Assembly (NCBI GenBank): GCA_016711705.1
Contig: JADJSK010000013.1
Coordinates: 265,001 to 329,000 of the forward strand
Origin: Candidatus Brachybacter algidus
GTDB lineage: Bacteria > Bacteroidota > Bacteroidia > Chitinophagales > Saprospiraceae
Direction: 5' to 3'
Length of the DNA stretch: 64,000 nucleotides
Part shown: piece by piece, positions 30,228 to 39,100 of the stretch
How the letters are laid out: every line of letters starts with the position of its first letter
Position numbering within the stretch: the first letter of the stretch is position 1
The notes under the pieces: model-generated
What the model saw: the letters and a program-made list of their open reading frames with translations, nothing else
What the model was told of the DNA's origin: nothing
The model's database searches: none
Made by a program: the position numbers and the translations under genes

Positions 30228-30543
30228 GCTTGAACTATCTGCTAACTTTAAAAAGGAAGCCAAAAGACTTAGCAAAAAATATCCTTCTCTTAAAAACGAG
30301 CTGGCAAAACTGTTTGCCGAATTGGAAGAAAACCCAACTATTGGCAAATCACTAGGCAATGACATTTTTAAAATCCGTTTAGCTATTGCCTCTAAGAACA
30401 AAGGAAAATCAGGCGGTGCAAGGGTTTTGTCTTTTGTAAAAGTTACACAAACTTCTGTTCTACTTTTCTCCATTTATTCCAAAGGCGAAAATGATAACCT
30501 AACAGACAAGCAAATACAGGAACTTATTAAGGATTATGTGTAG
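30217..30543 (+). CDS. RelE-family toxin, module 2
   Basis: A 108-residue RelE-superfamily protein. N-terminal LELSANFKKEAKRLSKKYPS and the core DIFKIRLAIASKNKGKSGGA match the RelE group, where the KIR and GGARV positions are conserved in strands forming the active face. It is expected to act as a ribosome-dependent mRNA endonuclease. ATG 30217 overlaps the antitoxin stop. It is followed by repeat copy e. Confidence 0.82.
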   Translation: MSYRLELSANFKKEAKRLSKKYPSLKNELAKLFAELEENPTIGKSLGNDIFKIRLAIASKNKGKSGGARVLSFVKVTQTSVLLFSIYSKGENDNLTDKQIQELIKDYV

Positions 30544-30673
30544 AGTGAAAGCCCATACTAGATCGAGCTTTGTGCTTTTAACCTCATTGGTGTCATTACA
30601 CCTTCAATTCCTTTCAACCCATTCCCCATTTCTTTCCACACAATTTATCCAATAAATATAAATAAAACCATAA

Positions 30674-30725
30674 GTATCTAGCTTGTAAGCTGGCGCCATT
30701 CTCTGACTAGTGACCTTTCGAAGAC
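30674..30725. repeat. Island repeat, copy e (diverged)
   Basis: TATCTAGCTTGTAAGCTGGC then GCCATTCTCTGACTAGTGAC, a diverged left arm and core without a clear right arm. It marks the right border of the island; 30544-30673 carries the shared upstream extension and no gene. Confidence 0.7.
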
Positions 30726-30800
30726 TTAAAATCATAAATTTTTTGATTCGGAGCTTTTATTTTTAAAGGAAAGCTTTGATAACTTTATTTTGATAACAAT

Positions 30801-30831
30801 TTTGTACTGTGATTCTATTTTAATAGTTTTG
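30801..30831 (+). promoter_or_regulatory. Promoter of the zinc metalloprotease gene
   Basis: TTTG (30801-30804), a 19-bp spacer and TAGTTTTG (30824-30831), ending 17 bp before the start codon at 30849. Confidence 0.65.
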
Positions 30832-30848
30832 GCAAAAACTAAAATACT

Positions 30849-33398
30849 ATGTTGCGCTACCTCATAATTATTTTTTGCATCCTTTTTATCTCTCAGGTCA
30901 ATTTTGCCCAAAGGAATAAAAAAGAAGTTGTAAAAGTTGTAGATGCCTCTGCCAAAAGAGACACTACACCGAAAGATAAAAGTGCAAAAAGTGAAGGTCC
31001 AAAGCCTTATAAAACTGTCATAGACTCGTCCGCAGTAAGCCAGTATGGACTCATTACAGTGCACAGGGTCAAAGAAAAATGGTATTTTGAGATCAGTGAT
31101 TCTATTTTAAATAGATCAATGATGGCAGTAACAAGGTATTCCAAGACTGCTGCTGGCGGAGGTATATACGGTGGCGAAGAAGTGAAAAGACAGATGTTAC
31201 ACTGGGAAAAAGGTCCGGCCAATAAATTATTTATCAGAAGCAATACCATTGTGGTGAATAGCCCCGACAGCAGTAAACCAATTTTCCAATCGGTGCTGAA
31301 TTCCAATTCGGATCCGATTATAGCTTCCTTTGACATAAAAGCTATAAAAACTTCCGCCAATAACAAATCCTATGTGATAGATGTCACAGATTACTTCAAC
31401 GGCGACGAACAGAGCTTCGGACTTGGTTCTGTTAGAAAGCAATTACTCAAATTGAAATCTATTCAAAAGGAATCCTCCTTTATCAATAGGATCTCCGCAT
31501 ACCCCATCAACATTGAGATCCGGACGACGAAGACTTATGACATCGTCCCCCTATCTATTTCATCTTCACCATCTCCATCTCCCGGAAATTATTTGCCATC
31601 CGGAATTGATGCAGGATTTGTGACTATGGAATTAAATACTTCTATCATTTTATTGCCAAAGGATGTGATGAAAAAGCGCATGTTTGACAACAGGGTCGGA
31701 TATTTCTTCAATCAACGCGGACTATTCGATGAAAACTCTCAGAAAGCGGATAAAGAAACTTTCGTAGTCAGATGGAGGCTTGAGCCAAAGAATGATGCTG
31801 ACAAACAACGACAGCTCAAAGGAGAGCTTATAGAACCTGCTAAACCAATAGTATTTTATATAGACCCTGCCACTCCGGTCAAATGGAGAAAATATCTGAT
31901 CGACGGCGTAAATGATTGGAATGTAGCCTTTGAAAATGCCGGTTGGAAAAATGCAATCAGAGGTGAGAACTGGCCGGTAAATGATACCACTATGAGCCTG
32001 GAAGATGCACGATTCTCGGTAATCAGATATTTCGCAGCAGACATTCAAAATGCTTATGGTCCGAATGTAAGCGATCCCAGAAGCGGAGAAATCCTGGAGA
32101 GTCATATTGGCTGGTATCACAATATCATGCGATTACTGCGCAATTGGTACATGATCCAGGCAGGTGCTACTGATCCCCGAGCAGGAAAAATTGAATTCGA
32201 TGATGAACTGATGGGCGAGTTAATTAGATTCGTTTCCAGTCATGAGGTCGGACATACTTTAGGCCTAAGACATAATATGGGCGCCAGTAGTGCGACACCT
32301 GTCGAAAAACTCAGAGATAAAAATTGGGTTGCAGCCAATGGACATACTTCTTCAATCATGGACTATGCCAGATTTAATTATGTCGCACAACCGGAAGATG
32401 GAGTTACAGATTTGTACCCGAGGATCGGAGATTACGACAAATGGGCGATCAAATGGGGTTACAGCAATATCAATTCAAGTAGTGAAGAAGATGAGCGCAG
32501 CCAGTTAAATAAGATGATCATTGAGGCCTACAAGAATCCAAGGTTACATTTCGGAACAGAAATAAGTCAATATGATCCCCGATTTCAGACAGAAGACCTG
32601 GGTGACAATGCGATGAAGGCATCTGCCTATGGTATTAAAAACCTTCAACGGATCCTACCAAAGCTGGTCGAATGGAGTAATAAAGACGGTCAAAGTTATG
32701 CCGAACTAGAAGAAGTTTATGATGCTCTGATAGGGCAGTATAGAAGATATATGGGTCATGTGGCTAAGAATGTTGGTGGTGTTTATGATGATCCTATGAC
32801 TTCAGACATGGTGGGTCAACCTTTTAGACCTGTCCCTAAAGCGACACAGAAAGAAGCTGTTTCTTTTCTTAATAAATATGCATTTACAGCGCCATTATGG
32901 CTCATGGATATGAACATCATCAGTAAGATCAGGCCGGAAAGTGGTATTGAAGTAATCAATTCAATACAAGAAAGTGCCCTCAATACCGTGCTTTCACCTG
33001 ATAAGCTAATCAGGCTAATGGAATTTGGTAATAAAGATGGATACTCTGTGGATGAATTATTGACTGATTTAGAATCCACGATTATTTTAAAAGGTGGGGA
33101 AACAAACATTTATGATCGGAATCTTCAGAAAATATATATTTCTAAGATGATAAGTTTATTGACGCCGGGCAGTCAATCTTCTATCGGTATTAGTGTTGGA
33201 ACACCTTCCGGAAGGAAACCACTCACTGTCAATCTTAATGATTCAGATGTACCTTCCATCGTCCGAGGGCATCTTACAAAACTCCGAAAAATTGCAAGTG
33301 CGAGGGCCATTGAGCCGAGGAGCGCTGTCGAAAAATACCACTACGATGACCTTCAGATGAGGATATATAAGGCATTGAAGGGAGATAAGGGTGATTAG
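30849..33398 (+). CDS. Secreted zinc-dependent metalloprotease (DUF5117/DUF5118 family)
   Basis: An 849-residue exported protease. Signal peptide MLRYLIIIFCILFISQVNFAQ, then the family N-terminal region (about 50-300, with MAVTRYSKTAAGGGIYGGEE and VRWRLEPKNDADKQRQLKGE). The catalytic domain carries a complete metzincin-like site HEVGHTLGLRH (465-475) with a Met-turn-like SSIMDYARFNY. The C-terminal region (about 620-849) matches the long form of this Bacteroidota family. There is no T9SS sorting domain, so it is probably periplasmic or outer-membrane associated. Single gene with its own promoter. Confidence 0.92.
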   Translation: MLRYLIIIFCILFISQVNFAQRNKKEVVKVVDASAKRDTTPKDKSAKSEGPKPYKTVIDSSAVSQYGLITVHRVKEKWYFEISDSILNRSMMAVTRYSKTAAGGGIYGGEEVKRQMLHWEKGPANKLFIRSNTIVVNSPDSSKPIFQSVLNSNSDPIIASFDIKAIKTSANNKSYVIDVTDYFNGDEQSFGLGSVRKQLLKLKSIQKESSFINRISAYPINIEIRTTKTYDIVPLSISSSPSPSPGNYLPSGIDAGFVTMELNTSIILLPKDVMKKRMFDNRVGYFFNQRGLFDENSQKADKETFVVRWRLEPKNDADKQRQLKGELIEPAKPIVFYIDPATPVKWRKYLIDGVNDWNVAFENAGWKNAIRGENWPVNDTTMSLEDARFSVIRYFAADIQNAYGPNVSDPRSGEILESHIGWYHNIMRLLRNWYMIQAGATDPRAGKIEFDDELMGELIRFVSSHEVGHTLGLRHNMGASSATPVEKLRDKNWVAANGHTSSIMDYARFNYVAQPEDGVTDLYPRIGDYDKWAIKWGYSNINSSSEEDERSQLNKMIIEAYKNPRLHFGTEISQYDPRFQTEDLGDNAMKASAYGIKNLQRILPKLVEWSNKDGQSYAELEEVYDALIGQYRRYMGHVAKNVGGVYDDPMTSDMVGQPFRPVPKATQKEAVSFLNKYAFTAPLWLMDMNIISKIRPESGIEVINSIQESALNTVLSPDKLIRLMEFGNKDGYSVDELLTDLESTIILKGGETNIYDRNLQKIYISKMISLLTPGSQSSIGISVGTPSGRKPLTVNLNDSDVPSIVRGHLTKLRKIASARAIEPRSAVEKYHYDDLQMRIYKALKGDKGD

Positions 33399-33401
33399 AA
33401 T

Positions 33402-33439
33402 TCCCCTCTCGAGGGGTGGCCAAAGGCCGGGGTGGCTTT
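33402..33439 (+). repeat. REP-like palindromic repeat, copy 1
   Basis: It contains TTCCCCTCTCGAGGGGTGGC and GGCCGGGGTGGCTT, separated by CAAA. Nearly identical copies lie at 34608 and, inverted, at 35022. CCCCTCTCGAGGGG folds on itself. It sits between the convergent protease and phosphatase genes. Confidence 0.85.
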
Positions 33440-33459
33440 TAATCGTCTGTGAATATTTC

Positions 33460-33939
33460 CTAATCGGAACTATTGATTCGACTGTTTATAAGCTTGTTGA
33501 CGATATTATCACACGTCCTATCCAACAACTTATACACCTCCTGAAATCCATCATATCCACCAAACCATGGATCTGGAACGTTAACGGAATTGCCCTCGTT
33601 CAATTCATTTAGAAAGAACCGGACTTTGGAATTGTGAATATCGGATTTAGCAAGGCGCATCACATCAGAATGGTTTGAGCTGTCCATGACATAAATGATG
33701 TCGAAATCATCAAAATCCTTGGTTTGAAATTGCCTTGCTTTCAGATCACGAATATCGAGTCCATTTTCTGCTGCTACTTTGATGGTATACTTGTGTGGTG
33801 GTTCACCAACATGATAATTGGCAGTGCCGGCGCTATCGACTTGGATGTCGAGACCCGCTTTTTCAATTTTATCACGAAGAATCCCTTCAGCCATTGGGCT
33901 TCTGCAGATGTTTCCGAGGCAGACGAGGAGGATTTTCAT
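33460..33939 (-). CDS. Low-molecular-weight protein-tyrosine phosphatase
   Basis: A 159-residue cytoplasmic phosphatase. The catalytic P-loop CLGNICRSPMAEG lies at the N-terminus (Cys8, Arg14 in CX5R), and the general acid Asp is in VPDPWFGG. Bacterial members dephosphorylate tyrosine kinases of capsule synthesis or arginine-phosphorylated proteins; which applies here cannot be told. Single gene, convergent with the metalloprotease. Confidence 0.93.
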   Translation of the reverse strand: MKILLVCLGNICRSPMAEGILRDKIEKAGLDIQVDSAGTANYHVGEPPHKYTIKVAAENGLDIRDLKARQFQTKDFDDFDIIYVMDSSNHSDVMRLAKSDIHNSKVRFFLNELNEGNSVNVPDPWFGGYDGFQEVYKLLDRTCDNIVNKLINSRINSSD

Positions 33940-34124
33940 AGGTTCATAGGTTAAAAAGTTAAGAGGTTAAGGGGTTAGAAGGGTTGGAAATAAGAATATT
34001 CAACTTTCTTATGAGGCCGGCTAGCATACTTTTAATGTAGTTTAGTTTTTTGAAAACTTCGGAATTAGTGGCTTCAAAAACTTTGCGTTTGTAGTAATTA
34101 CAGGTCTTGCAACAATTCTAATAC

Positions 34125-34532
34125 CTATAACTCTAACGCCACTAATTCCTGGCCCAATTTATGCAAGGCAAATTCTATTTTTTTTATTTGTTCCTTTCTG
34201 GGTTTTCTGTGTCCTGTAGAATAATGTTGAATTTGTTTTTGATTTATTCCGGTAATTCTCTCCAGAGCTGCATTTGTAAATATCTTGCTGTAATAGTTTA
34301 AAAAACTCTCCAGATCATACTTATAAGATAATGAATATTCACCTCTTAGGGCTGTCGGTATATTCTTATCTTCATTTAATTCTTTGATCAAATTAATGGA
34401 TTCCAAAATTGACTCTTGAGCTTCTTTAGGCGTATCACCCATTCCATATATGCCCTTAATATCAGGGGCATAAGCAGAGAAGCCTTCAGCACTTCGTTCG
34501 ATAATAATTTTGATTAATTTCTTATTGCCCAT
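34125..34532 (-). CDS. hicB: HicB-family antitoxin
   Basis: A 135-residue antitoxin: an N-terminal HicB partial RNase-H-like fold (IIIERSAEGFSAYAPDIKGI, then GMGDTPKEAQESILESI) and a C-terminal DNA-binding helix-turn-helix (RITGINQKQIQHYSTGHRKP). It should neutralise HicA and repress the operon. It follows hicA by 56 bp. Confidence 0.85.
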   Translation of the reverse strand: MGNKKLIKIIIERSAEGFSAYAPDIKGIYGMGDTPKEAQESILESINLIKELNEDKNIPTALRGEYSLSYKYDLESFLNYYSKIFTNAALERITGINQKQIQHYSTGHRKPRKEQIKKIEFALHKLGQELVALEL

Positions 34533-34588
34533 GTATATAAAGTTTATTTTTTCCGCCCTACTTTTTCAGTCGTAATATTTAATATAAT

Positions 34589-34810
34589 TTATGTGCAAGC
34601 ATGTGCCTTCCCCTCTCGAGGGGTGGCCAAGGGCCGGGGTGGCTTCCCATGTCTATATTTTTTCCTCAAACCTTCTCCCATTTCCTTTGAGCCATGAAAT
34701 GGCACAACTCTAATGACACTGTCCTTTACATAAATATAATGACTTCCCTTTATTCTGTCAAGTGTCCATCCATTCCTTTTAATAATACGGTGTACTTCTG
34801 AAGACTTCAT
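34589..34810 (-). CDS. hicA: HicA-family toxin with a repeat-encoded C-terminus
   Basis: A 73-residue HicA mRNA interferase. The double-stranded-RNA-binding-like core is normal: MKSSEVHRIIKRNGWTLDR, KGSHYIY with the catalytic His, and VVPFHGSKEMGEGLRKKY. After about residue 52 the sequence becomes HGKPPRPLATPREGKAHACT, which is the translation of the REP-like repeat at 34608-34645. Ordinary HicA proteins end soon after GLRKKI. The tail may be harmless or may impair folding. First gene of a hicA-hicB pair. Confidence 0.82.
   Translation of the reverse strand: MKSSEVHRIIKRNGWTLDRIKGSHYIYVKDSVIRVVPFHGSKEMGEGLRKKYRHGKPPRPLATPREGKAHACT
34608..34645 (+). repeat. REP-like palindromic repeat, copy 2, inside hicA
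   Basis: It contains TTCCCCTCTCGAGGGGTGGC and GGGCCGGGGTGGCTT and differs from copy 1 by one base in the middle. It lies wholly within the last 20 codons of hicA. Confidence 0.88.
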
Positions 34811-34833
34811 AGTTTTCAGCTTTTTAGTTGATT

Positions 34834-34841
34834 CAAAGATA
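34834..34841 (-). promoter_or_regulatory. -7 box of the hicAB promoter
   Basis: TATCTTTG on the minus strand matches TAnnTTTG, 24 bp before the hicA start. Confidence 0.55.
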
Positions 34842-35021
34842 GTATAATTACTATCATTTAAACGCGTTTTTATTAGAAATGTTTAAGAAATTAGTTGAAG
34901 ATTAGCGATATGAGGCATAAAATTATTCCTAGTCTGCAGGGGGTGTTATGGTTTTGTTCTTTTGGTTTGGACATTAGTCGATTATGAAAAGAATCTATTA
35001 GAAATAATGGTTGGCCATGAT

Positions 35022-35059
35022 AAGCCACCCCGGCCCTTAGCCACCCCTCGAGAGGGGAA
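35022..35059 (-). repeat. REP-like palindromic repeat, copy 3 (inverted)
   Basis: It carries AAGCCACCCCGGCCC and GCCACCCCTCGAGAGGGGAA, the reverse complement of copies 1 and 2. The gap 34842-35280 otherwise shows only AT-rich sequence and short direct repeats (ACTGGTGCACTATC twice near 35240); no gene is seen. Confidence 0.88.
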
Positions 35060-35280
35060 GTCACAACCATCCCTTTCTTTCGTTGAAAATAATATTGTTG
35101 ATTTTCAATTATCTAACTGCATAAATTAAACTTAATTTTCCTCACTTTAAGCATTCAAAAAAATAGAAATATTCAGAAATTTAATTTATATATAAACAAG
35201 TTATACAACTAACGACACTGTCGCTTGGGATCACTGGTTAACTGGTGCACTATCCACTGGTGCACTATCTTTCTATCCTT

Positions 35281-35712
35281 CTAACCTCCTAACTTCTTAA
35301 CCTCCCTCAAATACTCCTCCTCCTTCCCCCGCATCACCTTCACCTCCTTAGTAGTCTTATCCCCAAATCCACACAGATGTACACAACCATGGATCATGAC
35401 GCGGTACAATTCATTTGATGGATCTGTTTTTTCTTTAGAGGCGTTGTCGAGGACACGTTCAGTACTGATGTAGATATCTGATTGAATTTCATCCTCGTCA
35501 TAATCGAACGTGATGATGTCCGTGTAAAAGTCATGGTCGAGATGGTTTTTATTAACCTCTAATATGTATTCGTCATCGCAGAATATAATGTTTACATAAT
35601 CAAGTGTCTTCGAATGATCCTTAAAGATAGCAGTGGCAACCGTCCTGAAAGAAGCTTTGGAAAATTTGATCTTTGGGGGATTTCCTTCGATGAAGAAGTT
35701 GATCTTTGACAT
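35281..35712 (-). CDS. ybeY: rRNA maturation RNase YbeY
   Basis: A 143-residue metal-dependent endoribonuclease for 16S rRNA 3'-end maturation and ribosome quality control. The motif reads MIHGCVHLCGFGDKTTKE: the first two His ligands (HGxxH) are present, but the third His of the usual HGxLHLxGYDH is replaced. I recall similar GYxDKT forms in Bacteroidota, so this is probably a lineage feature. It is the last gene of the operon with the DUF4175 protein and the HATPase, starting 15 bp after the latter. Confidence 0.9.
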   Translation of the reverse strand: MSKINFFIEGNPPKIKFSKASFRTVATAIFKDHSKTLDYVNIIFCDDEYILEVNKNHLDHDFYTDIITFDYDEDEIQSDIYISTERVLDNASKEKTDPSNELYRVMIHGCVHLCGFGDKTTKEVKVMRGKEEEYLREVKKLGG

Positions 35713-35727
35713 AAATGAAATTGAGAA

Positions 35728-36132
35728 TTATCTGATGTTAAATATCAATTCTACTGTAGCACCATTATTCCTGAAATGTATGCTGTCACAAAGTGATCTC
35801 ATGATCAATACGCCTCTTCCTCCTGTCTTTTCAATATTCTCTGCACAACAAGGATCGGGAACATTGCCCGGTTCAAAGCCACGACCTTCATCTTCAACAC
35901 AGATTAATAGCTGTGTGCCTGCAAGCTTTGAATGCAAGACAACTTGCTTTCTTTCGTCTGTCTGATTGCCATGGATGATGGCATTATTGACAGCTTCAGT
36001 GACACTGATCAATATTTTTGGAAATACATCTTCATTGAGATTATATTTCTCTTTGAGTTCTTTAGCAAAAGGTTCTACCTGGCTAATGCTTTTAAGCTTA
36101 CTCGATAGTCTTATTATCATTCCTCTACTCAT
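35728..36132 (-). CDS. RsbW-like HATPase (anti-sigma/serine kinase type)
   Basis: A 134-residue protein made up of one GHKL ATPase domain. The N box is NNAIIHGNQ (around 47-55), G1 is DEGRGFEPG and G2 is GRGVLIMRSLCD. It has no sensor or dimerisation domain, which fits RsbW/SpoIIAB-like serine kinases and anti-sigma factors. The partner is unknown; the DUF4175 coiled-coil protein encoded just upstream is one candidate. Its start overlaps the end of the DUF4175 gene by 4 bp (ATGA), showing translational coupling. Confidence 0.85.
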   Translation of the reverse strand: MSRGMIIRLSSKLKSISQVEPFAKELKEKYNLNEDVFPKILISVTEAVNNAIIHGNQTDERKQVVLHSKLAGTQLLICVEDEGRGFEPGNVPDPCCAENIEKTGGRGVLIMRSLCDSIHFRNNGATVELIFNIR

Positions 36133-39100
36133 TTGCCTGAAAGTTGGTTATAATATTGTTCTACTAAACGCTTATAATACGGAGTAAGTGCCGGATATAC
36201 CGGTCTGAATTCATCTATGTTAGCTTCTCTTTTCTTAATGTATTCCTGCATAGAAGCCGGAACTTTACTTTGTTGCTGAATAGCCTGACTGGCCTTGCGT
36301 TTCTCATCTTGTTCCTGTGATCGCTGTGCGCGTTCTTCTTCAAGCAATCTCACCATGATCTGCTCTTGGCGAGTGATCATTTCATTGGTCAAACGCTTAT
36401 TGACAAGGTCTTTCTCTATCTGATCCATGGCATCTATGATGTCCTGAATCTGTTTCTTGCCTTGACCATTTTGCTTCATTTTACTATCGATATCTTGCAG
36501 CGCTTTCCTTACCTTAGCTTGTTCTGCCGCCATTCCTCCGAATCCTTCACTTCCGGGTTTCTCCCCTTTTTTCATCTTACCCAGCGATTCCTTCATCGCC
36601 TCATTCATCTTTTGTTGACCTTGGGTGATCTTATCCATCTGAGGCATATTTCCTTCTTTCCCTTCCTTGCCATCCTTGCCTTCTTTTCCTTCCTTTGGAC
36701 TTCCTGTACCTCCCGGTTTATTACACATCTGACTCCCAGGCATGGAGGAAGAGGCCTGCTGCTGCATTTGTTCCATTACCTCACTAAGCATAAGAGCCAG
36801 ATCATTCAGGTTGGTCATAGACAGTTGCTGATTGTTGGCGGCAACCGGCTTTAATCTCTCTTCGAGATTGTCCATACTTTGATCCAGATTGGTATTGATC
36901 TCACCTACCTTTTTTAGTATAAATGTTTCAATCTGATATACTCGCTTACTTAAAGCTACCAAACTGTCATCCACCATTTTAAAGTCATTTTTGATCTTCA
37001 TCTGATCTCTGGTTAACGACACATATTTAGGAGTATTTATAGCGGTAGCATTGAACTGATTCAACAATCCTTCCTGATTGAACGAAAGACCTATGATGTT
37101 TTCAAGTAATTGACGGACGGCTTTCATATCGAGTTCTATCTGTTCCTGATCAGAAGCGGCCATATCATTTTTCATGCTTTTAGCCATGTCCTTCATTTTC
37201 TTAGCAGCACTTTTCTGACTTTTTGAAGCAGATTTTTTATCCTTTTTATCTAGTGACTCTTCAGATTTTTGAAGATCCTGATCAGTTTTTTCTTGTTGTT
37301 CTTTTTGGTCATCCAGCTTCTTAGGAGCTTGTAATTCCTTATTTTCTTTCTGGATCTCCTCCATTTTTTTCTTTACATCTTCAAAGTCTTTTTTGACTTC
37401 TTCCTGCTCCTTCTTAAGTTGTTCAGCATCTTTCTTATCATTTTCTGCTTCATCTGCCAACTTTTCCTCCTTCTTAGCAAGTTCGTCCAACTTATCCGCT
37501 GTATCTTCCACTTTATTCTCTAACTCCAGTTGCTTCATCAATTCCATCAGACGGTCCAGATTCTTGTTCTTCTGTTCTGTTTGCTGAGACATCTTCTCAA
37601 GTTGTTGCATAGACTCTTTCTTATCGAGTTTGTCCATCAACTCCTTGATCTTGTCCATTATTTTCTGCTCTTCAGGATCCTGAAGTTCCTTGAGCATTTC
37701 GTCCAACTTGTCCTGCTTTTCTTTGATCTCAGGGCTTGGTGGTTTTATCTCCTCTTCATTCTTTCTCTTTTCTTCCAGTTTTTCCTGAGTTTCTTTCAAC
37801 TTCTCTTGTAGTTCTTTTTGTTTCTCTAAAAGTTTGTTGAGCTGCTCCTTATCCTGCCAGTTAAGTGATTTTTGTTGAAGTAATTTTTCTTTCAATTTGT
37901 TAATTGCCTCATTGATCTTCTTAGATTCATTAAGTGTCTTCTGAAGTTCGCTTTGGATTTCCTTGGTAGATTGTTCAATGTTTTTTTCCATCTCTTTGAC
38001 AGATGGTTTTTTGAAAGTCATGACTGATGTCTTGGAAGATTTTGCACCTTTCACAGCATCATTGTCAAAGACTTCAAAATAATAAGTCATGTCATCGCCC
38101 GGATTCAATTTTAATGATTCTATATCGAATAAATAACTGTAAAATCCTTGTTTATCCTGAGGCTTTGGTATTGCCAATACGCGTGTTTTAACTTTACCAT
38201 CTTCGGATCTTATCTGCTGCACCATGTTTAATTTGGTCAATCCGTAGTCGTCAGAAACATTTCCACTCAGATATACAAGTTTCTGATTGGTAGAATCCGC
38301 ATATTTTTCCAAAGTGATTACGGGATATTCATCCTGTACCACGTGGATGGAATAGGCTAATGAGTCAGAATGGGGAAGTGCGTCGTTGCCGATTAATATT
38401 TTATAATTCTGATCGTTGAGGGCAGTCTTGAGGAAAGTAAATTTGTCAGCTCCTTCAGGTTGCGCATTTGCAGTAGCATTCCCTTCAAATGACATTGTTA
38501 CTTTATTGGCCAATCTAGTCTGTACTTCCCAATAGATCTTCGTACCAAAAGGCACTACAAGATCACCACTTCCTTGCATGACCTCATCCTTACGTCCCAC
38601 GTATGCCGGATAGTCTAGCTTGATCTGCAGATTGGTCAAACCAGCTTTTTTAAGCACATTTAACTCATAAGGTTTACTGTTAAATCCTGCTGCTTTAAGT
38701 TGGAAATTTATATCATCCTGAACATTCGCAAAAGTATATGAAAACACTCCTTTGCTATCTTTAGTCAGGCGATAGGGTGTTTCATTATACACTACGTCCA
38801 ATTGGTCAGGGATGGCATTTCCCTCCAACTTCACCTCAAGTACATAAGAGTCAAACTCTGCTACATTCAAATTTTTATTAACTAAATTGAAAGTAAAAGG
38901 AGCCTCTCTTTCGAATTCTTTATTATTTTGTAATAATCTATCTACCGGCTTTCTGATCAAAGAAGGCGCAGCAAATAGCAATACTAACAATGCAAGTACA
39001 GGTGGCACAGCGTACTTAAGATATCTGCGATTATTATTTAAGTCAATGGCATTTTTGAAAGAAACGGGCTGAAGTTCTTTTGTTTTTTGTTCAATTCCGG

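Noticed and set aside
27451..30725. Classical integron attC sites
   Set aside because: The RYYYAAC and GTTRRRY cores do not appear in matching positions, the modules carry promoters, and no integrase is in the window. Kept only as an analogy.
36366..37811. Long plus-strand frames opposite the DUF4175 gene
   Set aside because: They are shadows of the coiled-coil coding sequence: low-complexity Leu/Phe/Ser-rich translations of Lys/Glu/Gln codons.
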